From contig NZ_CP053562.1 of NCBI RefSeq assembly GCF_002085925.2, positions 1,468,001-1,532,000 of the forward strand: DNA of 64,000 nt, written 5' to 3'. Positions within the stretch are counted from its first letter, which is position 1; every line of letters starts with the position of its first letter. Below, in pieces: positions 58,435 to 64,000 of this stretch. Under the pieces are notes generated by a model. The model saw only the letters and a program-made list of their open reading frames with translations. It was not told the DNA's origin and made no database searches. Source of the DNA: Thioclava electrotropha. GTDB lineage: Bacteria; Pseudomonadota; Alphaproteobacteria; Rhodobacterales; Rhodobacteraceae. The position numbers and the translations under genes were made by a program.

Positions 58435-59211
58435 ATGCTTCTCTGCATCGACTGCGGTAACACCAATACGGTCTTTTCGGTCTGGGACGGGACGGATTTC
58501 GTCGCCACTTGGCGGATGGAGACCAATCACCAGCGCACGGCGGACGAATATTTCCTCTGGCTGTCGGGCATGATGCGCGTGCAGGAGATCGCCGGCGAGA
58601 TCACCGAGGTGATCATCTCGTCGACCGTGCCGCGCGTCGTGTTCAACCTGCGGGTCCTGTCGAACCGGTATTTCAACTGCCGCCCGCTGGTGGTGGGCAA
58701 GCCCGAATGCCGTCTCCCGGTCGAGCCGCGCGTCGATCCGGGCACGACCGTGGGGCCGGATCGCCTCGTGAACACGGTGGCGGGCTATGACCGGCATGGC
58801 GGCGATATCGTCGTCGTCGATTTCGGCACTGCGACCACCTTCGACGTGGTGGCCTCCGACGGGGCCTATATCGGCGGCGTGATCGCGCCCGGCGTGAACC
58901 TCTCGCTGGAGGCGTTGCACGCCTCCGCCGCCGCCCTACCTCATGTCGATGTGACGATGCCCGAAAAGGCCATCGGCACGAATACCGTCGCCTGTATCCA
59001 ATCGGGCGTTTTCTGGGGCTATATCGGCCTCGTCGAAGGCGTCGTGCGCCAAATCCGGCTCGAACGCGACCGGCCGATGAAAGTCATCGCGACCGGCGGT
59101 CTGGCCGAACTGTTCTCGCAGGGCTTTGACCTCTTTGACAGTGTGGATTACGACCTTACCATGCACGGCCTTCGCCTCCTCAACGACTATAACAAGGATC
59201 TTCCCGCGTGA
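58435..59211 (+). CDS. coaX: Type III pantothenate kinase
   Basis: 258 residues; first step of coenzyme A synthesis, acting in the cytoplasm. ASKHA-fold motifs: LLCIDCGNTNTVFSVWDG (phosphate 1), GTTVGPDRLVNTVAGY, VVDFGTATTFDVV (phosphate 2) and YIGGVIAPGVNLSLEALH. The start follows GAAAGGGGGAGCC. It lies 16 bases after birA and overlaps the RNase J gene by 4 bases (stop TGA over a GTG-type junction). Confidence 0.96.
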   Translation: MLLCIDCGNTNTVFSVWDGTDFVATWRMETNHQRTADEYFLWLSGMMRVQEIAGEITEVIISSTVPRVVFNLRVLSNRYFNCRPLVVGKPECRLPVEPRVDPGTTVGPDRLVNTVAGYDRHGGDIVVVDFGTATTFDVVASDGAYIGGVIAPGVNLSLEALHASAAALPHVDVTMPEKAIGTNTVACIQSGVFWGYIGLVEGVVRQIRLERDRPMKVIATGGLAELFSQGFDLFDSVDYDLTMHGLRLLNDYNKDLPA

Positions 59212-60881
59212 GTGACAGACTGATCTACCTCCCCCTCGGCGGTGCCGGCGAAATTGGCATGAACGCCTATGTGTACGGCTACGGCCCAGAGGGGAAAGAG
59301 CGGCTGATCGTTGTCGATCTGGGCGTGACTTTCCCGGATATGGACGGCACGCCCGGCGTCGATCTGATCTTCGCCGATCTCGAATGGCTGGAAGCGAATG
59401 CCGACCGGATCGACGCGATCTTTATCACCCACGCCCATGAAGACCATATCGGCGCGCTGCCCCATGTCTGGAACAAGCTGCGCAAGCCGGTCTATGCGCG
59501 GGCCTTCACCGGCCGCATCGGTCAGCTGAAGCTGGAAGAGGCGGGGATCCCGCCCGAGACGATCCAGATCGTCGAGCCGCGCCCGAAGGTGATCGAAGCC
59601 GGTCCGTTCAAGGTGCAATTCGTGCCGATCTCGCACTCGATCCCCGAGAGCTCCGGCCTCATCATCGACACGCCCGCGGGCCGCGTCGTCCATACGGGCG
59701 ATTTCAAGCTCGACGGCAACCCGATCGTGGGCGAGCCCTTCGAGCCCGAGATGTGGCATGCCATCGCCAAGGAAGGCGACGGTGTGAAGGTTCTGGTGAG
59801 CGATTCCACGAACGTCTTCTCGCCGCTGCCGGGCCGGTCGGAGGCCACGTTGGCCGAGCCGATCTCGGAACTGATCCGCGCCCAGACCGGCATGGTCGTC
59901 GCGACCACCTTCGCCTCGAACGTCGCGCGCCTGAAGACGCTCGCCGAAGCGGGCAAGGCCGCAGGCCGCTCGGTCTGCCTGCTCGGCCGTGCGATGAAGC
60001 GCATGGTCTCGGTCGCGGAAGAAACCGGGGTGCTCAAGGGCATGCCCGGCACGATCTCGGCGGAAGAGGCGAGCGATGTGCCGCGCCAGAACCTGATGCT
60101 GATCGTGACCGGTTCTCAGGGCGAGCGCCGCGCGGCCTCGGCCCAACTGAGCCGTGGCAAATATCTGGGTCTCGAGCTGAAAGAGGGCGACACGTTCCTG
60201 TTCTCCTCGAAGACCATTCCGGGCAACGAGCGTGGCGTGATCCGCATCATGAACGCCTTCTCCGAGATGGGCGTCGACGTGGTGGACGATCACGGCGGGC
60301 TCTATCACGTCTCGGGCCATGCGAACCGCCCCGATCTGGAAGCGGTTCATGAGCTGCTCGCGCCGAAGATGCTGATCCCGATGCATGGCGAGCATCGCCA
60401 CCTGCGCGAGCACGCGAAGCTGGCGGCGGATAAGGGCATCGCGTCGGAAGTCGCGACGAACGGCACGATGATCGACCTGACCGGCAAGGCGCCGAAAGTC
60501 GTCGAATATATCGAAGCGGGCCGCACTTACCTCGACGGTTCGGTGCAGATCGGCGCTATGGACGGCGTGGTGCGGGACCGGATGCGCATGGCGCTGAACG
60601 GGCTGTGCCTCGTGACCCTGATCCTCGACGAGGAAGACCAGCCCCTGGGCGAGCCCTGGGTCGAGCTGAACGGCCTGCCGAAACTGGGCCGCTCGGGCGC
60701 GCCGCTGGCGGAGACGATTGAAGACGAGATGACGCAATATCTCGAACGCGCCTCGATCAAGGTCCTCAAAAATGACGACAAGATCGACGAGGGCCTGCGT
60801 CGCATCGCGCGTCAGGTCTCGATGGAAGAGATCGGCAAGAAGCCCGAAGTGATCGTCGTCACCAGCCGCCTGACCGATTGA
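59208..60881 (+). CDS. rnj: Ribonuclease J
   Basis: 557 residues. GTG start (GTGAGTGAC) overlapping the coaX stop. Metallo-beta-lactamase/beta-CASP nuclease: LPLGGAGEIGMNAYVYGYG, ITHAHEDHIGALPHVW (metal site), HTGDFKLDG, SDSTNVFSP, the beta-CASP segments FASNVARLKTLAEAG and VTGSQGERRAAS, and HVSGHANRPDLEAVHELLAP. RNase J processes and degrades RNA from the 5' end and is typical of alphaproteobacteria lacking classical RNase E dominance. A bidirectional terminator follows. Confidence 0.95.
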   Translation: MSDRLIYLPLGGAGEIGMNAYVYGYGPEGKERLIVVDLGVTFPDMDGTPGVDLIFADLEWLEANADRIDAIFITHAHEDHIGALPHVWNKLRKPVYARAFTGRIGQLKLEEAGIPPETIQIVEPRPKVIEAGPFKVQFVPISHSIPESSGLIIDTPAGRVVHTGDFKLDGNPIVGEPFEPEMWHAIAKEGDGVKVLVSDSTNVFSPLPGRSEATLAEPISELIRAQTGMVVATTFASNVARLKTLAEAGKAAGRSVCLLGRAMKRMVSVAEETGVLKGMPGTISAEEASDVPRQNLMLIVTGSQGERRAASAQLSRGKYLGLELKEGDTFLFSSKTIPGNERGVIRIMNAFSEMGVDVVDDHGGLYHVSGHANRPDLEAVHELLAPKMLIPMHGEHRHLREHAKLAADKGIASEVATNGTMIDLTGKAPKVVEYIEAGRTYLDGSVQIGAMDGVVRDRMRMALNGLCLVTLILDEEDQPLGEPWVELNGLPKLGRSGAPLAETIEDEMTQYLERASIKVLKNDDKIDEGLRRIARQVSMEEIGKKPEVIVVTSRLTD

Positions 60882-60961
60882 GCGCGGCTCCGCGCCCCAA
60901 AAGGGCGCGGATCGCCCCAAGCGCAGGCGGGTAGGGGCGCGCTCCATCTTTCAAGACAAAG

Positions 60962-61001
60962 AAAAACCCCGCCGGAGGAAGCCTCCGGCGGGGATATTTT
61001 T
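60962..61001. terminator. Bidirectional intrinsic terminator
   Basis: Perfect 12-bp stem, 60967-60978 with 60982-60993, loop AAG, preceded by AAAAA and followed by ATATTTTT. It can end both the RNase J transcript (plus) and the DEAD-box helicase transcript (minus), whose stop is at 61017. Its right arm is part of repeat copy D. Confidence 0.9.
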
Positions 61002-61013
61002 ACCAATACGAAA
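60982..61013 (+). repeat. Dispersed intergenic repeat, copy D
   Basis: CCTCCGGCGGGGATATTT, TT, ACCAA, TAC, GAAAG. It is almost identical to copy B in its first 18 bases and to copy A in its second half. Here the GC-rich first part doubles as a terminator arm. Confidence 0.65.
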
Positions 61014-61016
61014 GCG

Positions 61017-62603
61017 TCAGCTGTCCGCTTTGTCCTCGGCGGTCTCCTCAACCGCGCCGGGGCGGAAGGAGACGGTGAGGAAGTCCGGAACGTGATCGCC
61101 CATGCCCACGACTTCGTTGTCGCGCTCGCGGCGGTTGCGACCACCGCGCGACCGGCGGGCATTACCGCCCTCGTCGGAAGACTGGCTGCGCGATTGCGGC
61201 TTCGGAGCGCTCGCGGCCTCGGGGGCTGCTTCGCTGCGGGCCTCTTCGGGCTGAGCCTCGGCTTTCTTGGGCGCCTGCTCTTGCTCCTGCTGCTCCTGTG
61301 GCGCGGCGCTTTGCGGCTGCTGCGTCTCTTCGCTGCGCTGGTCGCGTTTCGACCCACGCCCGCCACGATCCCGGCTGCGCCCGCCGCGCGAACGACCGCC
61401 CTTGGCGTCTTCGCGCTTGCGCGCCGGTTGCTTCGCGCCTTCGGACAGTTCGAAATCTTCCGGCGGCTCGGCGCGCGGGATTTCCTGCTCGACGAGGCTT
61501 TCGATCTGGCTAAGGAACTTCTCGTCCGACGGGACCGCGATCGAGATCGCCGTGCCCTTGCGGCCCGCGCGACCCGTGCGGCCGATCCGGTGGACGTAAT
61601 CCTCGGCATGCATCGGCAGGTCGTAGTTGAAGACGTGGCTCACCGAGGGCACGTCGAGACCGCGCGCGGCCACGTCGGAGGCGATCAGCAGTTTGAGCTT
61701 GCCATCGCGGAAATTCTCGAGCGTGCGCGTGCGCTGGCTCTGGTCGAGGTCGCCGTGGATCGGGGCGGCGTCGAAGCCGTATTTCTGCAGGCTTTTCGCG
61801 ACGATATCGACATCGACCTTGCGGTTGCAGAAGACGATCGCGTTGGTGCAGGCCTCGCCCTCGGCCGAGATCACCGCGCGCAGCAATTCGCGCTTGGCCT
61901 TGGCCGTCTGGTCGCGGCGCGCCGGTTCGATCTGGATCAGCTTCTGGGTGATGTTCGCACCCGTGGTCGCCTGACGCGCAACTTCGACCCGCGTCGGCGC
62001 ATGCAGGAAGGTGTTGGTGATCCGCTCGATCTCCGGGGCCATCGTGGCCGAGAAGAACAGCGTCTGGCGCGTGAACGGCGTCAGCTGAAAGATGCGCTCG
62101 ATATCCGGGATGAAGCCCATGTCGAGCATCCGGTCGGCCTCGTCGACGACCATGACCTTCACGTCGGTCAGGATCAGCTTGCCACGCTCGAAATGGTCGA
62201 GCAGGCGGCCCGGCGTCGCGATCAGCACGTCGACGCCCTTGTCGATCAGCTTGTCCTGCTCGCCGAACGACACGCCGCCGATCAGCAGCGCGCGCGTCAG
62301 CTTGGTGTTCTTGGCGTAGAGGTCGAAGTTCTCGGCGACCTGGGCTGCCAGTTCGCGCGTCGGGCAGAGCACGAGCGAGCGCGGCATCCGGGCGCGGGCG
62401 CGGCCCCGACGCAGCAGCGTCAGCATCGGCAGGGTGAAGCTGGCGGTCTTGCCGGTCCCGGTCTGCGCGATGCCGAGCACGTCCTTGCCTTCGAGCGCGG
62501 GCGGAATGGCGCCAGCCTGAATGGGCGTGGGCTCTTCGTAGCCAGCATCGACAACGGCGGAAAGGACTTTCGGGTCCAGCTTCAGATCGGTGAATTTAGT
62601 CAT
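61017..62603 (-). CDS. DEAD-box RNA helicase (RhlE-like)
   Basis: 528 residues. The full helicase motif set is present: a Q motif region (YEEPTPIQAGAIPPALEGKD), AQTGTGKTASF (I), PTRELAAQV (Ia), VDEADRMLDMGF (II), SAT (III) and HRIGRTGRAGRKG (VI). After residue about 385 comes an Arg/Gly/Ser- and Glu/Gln-rich disordered tail of RNA-binding type (RSRGGRSRDRGGRGSKRDQR). It is probably a cold or ribosome-assembly helicase. Convergent with RNase J; the two proteins could meet in RNA decay, but that is inference. Confidence 0.95.
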   Translation of the reverse strand: MTKFTDLKLDPKVLSAVVDAGYEEPTPIQAGAIPPALEGKDVLGIAQTGTGKTASFTLPMLTLLRRGRARARMPRSLVLCPTRELAAQVAENFDLYAKNTKLTRALLIGGVSFGEQDKLIDKGVDVLIATPGRLLDHFERGKLILTDVKVMVVDEADRMLDMGFIPDIERIFQLTPFTRQTLFFSATMAPEIERITNTFLHAPTRVEVARQATTGANITQKLIQIEPARRDQTAKAKRELLRAVISAEGEACTNAIVFCNRKVDVDIVAKSLQKYGFDAAPIHGDLDQSQRTRTLENFRDGKLKLLIASDVAARGLDVPSVSHVFNYDLPMHAEDYVHRIGRTGRAGRKGTAISIAVPSDEKFLSQIESLVEQEIPRAEPPEDFELSEGAKQPARKREDAKGGRSRGGRSRDRGGRGSKRDQRSEETQQPQSAAPQEQQEQEQAPKKAEAQPEEARSEAAPEAASAPKPQSRSQSSDEGGNARRSRGGRNRRERDNEVVGMGDHVPDFLTVSFRPGAVEETAEDKADS

Positions 62604-62887
62604 GGGTTTCCTTGGTTTACCTTTGATCGCGTCCTGTCGCGACCCGCATCGGGCGGGGCCGCTATCGGGCGCTTTAGGAACCGGGCGCCCAGGAGAAGCT
62701 CCGCCGGATTACGGAGCTTGACTGCGCCCTACCGGATTGCGACGCAAAGGTCAATCTTTTCAGGGGGTGACCCGGGGCTGCGCGCGGAACATAGCGCGGT
62801 CCTGCGCGATATTCGGCCTCTTGCAAAAGGGCACGGAACCTGACCTCCTGAGCGGGGTTTGATCCGGAAGCGTGACGAGGGACAGGT
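62604..62887. other. Divergent intergenic region
   Basis: 284 bases between the minus-strand helicase and the plus-strand antiporter. It must contain both promoters. The segment AAAGGTCAATCTTTTCAGGG near 62745 is the AT-richest part. I see no hairpin or repeat that stands out. Confidence 0.4.
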
Positions 62888-64000
62888 ATGGCAGTTGCGG
62901 AATCGGCGGGTCTCGGCCCGGTATTGGCCTTTGCGCTGGTGGGGGTGTGCGGTGTTGGGGCGCAATGGCTGGCCTGGCGCCTGCGCCTGCCCGCCATCGT
63001 GATCATGCTGGTCGCAGGGCTCATCGCAGGGCCCGCGACAGGGCTGTTGAACCCGAGCCGGGATTTCGGCGACTTGCTGAGCCCTCTGATCGCGCTCGCC
63101 GTGGCGGTGATCCTGTTCGAGGGGGGCTTCTCCCTCGATTTCCACCGCTTGGGCGACGCGAAAACCGGCGTACGGCGACTGGTCTTCATCGGCGCGCCTC
63201 TGGGCTGGTTCCTCTCGGTGCTCGCGCTCGTTTGGGGCGCGGGGCTCAGCTGGGAAAGCGCGGCTGTTTTCGGCGGCATCATGGTCGTTACCGGCCCCAC
63301 GGTGATCGCGCCGCTTCTGCGCACGGCGAAACTTGCCCGCCGCCCTGCGCGTCTGCTGCAATGGGAAGCCATCGTGAACGATCCGATCGGCGCGTTGGCG
63401 GCGGTTCTGGCCTTCGAGGTGGTGTTCACGCTGCGCTCCAACCTGCCGATGGGCGAGGCGGTCGGGCATCTCGCGCTCGGTATCGGCTTTGCGGCCGCGA
63501 TCGGCGGTGTGATCGGCTGGGGCATCGCGCGCAGCTTCTCGCGCGGGTGGGTGCCGGAATTCATGAAGGTGCCGGTGCTCTTCGCGACGCTTCTGGGTAC
63601 CTTCGCGGTGACGGATCACGTGCTGCATGAAAGCGGGCTGCTGGCGGTCACCGTGATGGGGCTGGTGATCGGCAATGCCGACCTGCCGTCCTACGAGGAA
63701 CTGCGCCGTTTCAAGGAGCATGCGACGGTCTTGCTGGTCTCGGGCGTGTTCATCCTGCTCGCCGCGAATATCGAGATCGACCAGCTGGCCGCCCTCGACT
63801 GGCACGCGCTCCTGTTCGTTATTCTCGTGGTGCTGGTGGCGCGGCCGCTAACAGTGCTGATCTCGCTGATCGGGACAGCACTGCCGCGCAACGAGCGGCT
63901 GCTGATCGCCTTTACCGGCCCGCGCGGTGTGGTTCTGGTCGCGGTGGCGGGCCTCTTCGGGCAGCGTCTGGCCGAGATCGGCGTCGCAGACGGGCTGCGG
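62888..64000 (+). CDS. Cation:proton antiporter, CPA1/NhaP type (3' end outside the window)
   Basis: 371 codons from the ATG at 62888 (GACGAGGGACAGGT upstream), open to the window end. About ten hydrophobic helices so far. RLRLPAIVIMLVAGLIAGPA, VAVILFEGGFSLDF, the core GIMVVTGPTVIAPLLRTAKL, QWEAIVNDPIGALAAVLAFE with the ion-binding Asn-Asp pair, and FTGPRGVVLVAVAGLFGQRL match CPA1 sodium(potassium)/proton exchangers. A C-terminal TrkA-type regulatory domain, common in this branch, cannot be seen here. Confidence 0.93.
   Translation, partial: MAVAESAGLGPVLAFALVGVCGVGAQWLAWRLRLPAIVIMLVAGLIAGPATGLLNPSRDFGDLLSPLIALAVAVILFEGGFSLDFHRLGDAKTGVRRLVFIGAPLGWFLSVLALVWGAGLSWESAAVFGGIMVVTGPTVIAPLLRTAKLARRPARLLQWEAIVNDPIGALAAVLAFEVVFTLRSNLPMGEAVGHLALGIGFAAAIGGVIGWGIARSFSRGWVPEFMKVPVLFATLLGTFAVTDHVLHESGLLAVTVMGLVIGNADLPSYEELRRFKEHATVLLVSGVFILLAANIEIDQLAALDWHALLFVILVVLVARPLTVLISLIGTALPRNERLLIAFTGPRGVVLVAVAGLFGQRLAEIGVADGLR

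Overview
The window looks like chromosomal DNA of a high-G+C alphaproteobacterium of the Rhodobacteraceae (Paracoccus/Thioclava/Rhodobacter relatives). The reasons are the nuo operon with extra reading frames between core genes and birA at its end (the layout known from Paracoccus denitrificans), a Hint-domain protein, an LbH-type glmU next to glmS, and a leucine-degradation operon. This assignment is inference; no rRNA or tRNA gene is present. Nearly all of the sequence is ordinary coding DNA with short, often overlapping (ATGA/TGATG) gene junctions. I saw no insertion sequence, prophage or CRISPR array.

Layout. 1-3687: end of murF, mraY and murD (peptidoglycan precursor synthesis), interrupted by a small secreted protein gene with its own strong terminator. 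4119-15175: a Tad/Flp pilus locus (flp, cpaB, tadG-like, two tadE-like genes, cpaE, cpaF, tadB, tadC), then a LuxR-type regulator coupled to the prepilin peptidase gene and a Sel1-repeat protein. The secretin gene (cpaC/rcpA) and cpaD are not in it. 15176-21294: galE-like epimerase, M29 aminopeptidase, two tiny secreted proteins, a Hint protein, a class I glutamine amidotransferase and a D-lyxose isomerase-like protein. 21289-25301 (minus): glmU, glmS and an AlkD-like gene. 25409-30751: phosphoglycolate phosphatase, an MFS transporter, a DegT aminotransferase, and a minus-strand pair for an ornithine cyclodeaminase-like protein and a D-amino-acid dehydrogenase.

30940-39544 is a leucine/isovalerate catabolic operon (ivd, mccB, mccA, HMG-CoA lyase, methylglutaconyl-CoA hydratase). 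It carries three consecutive LprI-like secreted proteins and a glutathione-transferase-like gene inside it. A sigma70-like promoter with a perfect palindrome at the expected start site precedes it. 39842-57676 is the whole 14-gene complex I operon, nuoA to nuoN, with seven accessory genes and one short relic of a DUF3291 gene. birA, coaX and an RNase J gene follow. The window closes with a minus-strand DEAD-box helicase and a plus-strand cation:proton antiporter cut by the window end.

Points that stand out: (i) the helix-hairpin-helix-like C-terminal extension of NuoE, repeated in the membrane-anchored protein encoded next to it; (ii) three tandem LprI-like genes in a leucine operon; (iii) an AT-richer membrane-protein gene plus a truncated DUF3291 start between nuoF and nuoG; (iv) a short dispersed intergenic repeat with four copies in the window, two of which form a large hairpin between mccB and mccA; (v) a Tad locus without a secretin but with a built-in LuxR-type regulator. 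I did not find a clearly novel multi-gene defence or mobile system.
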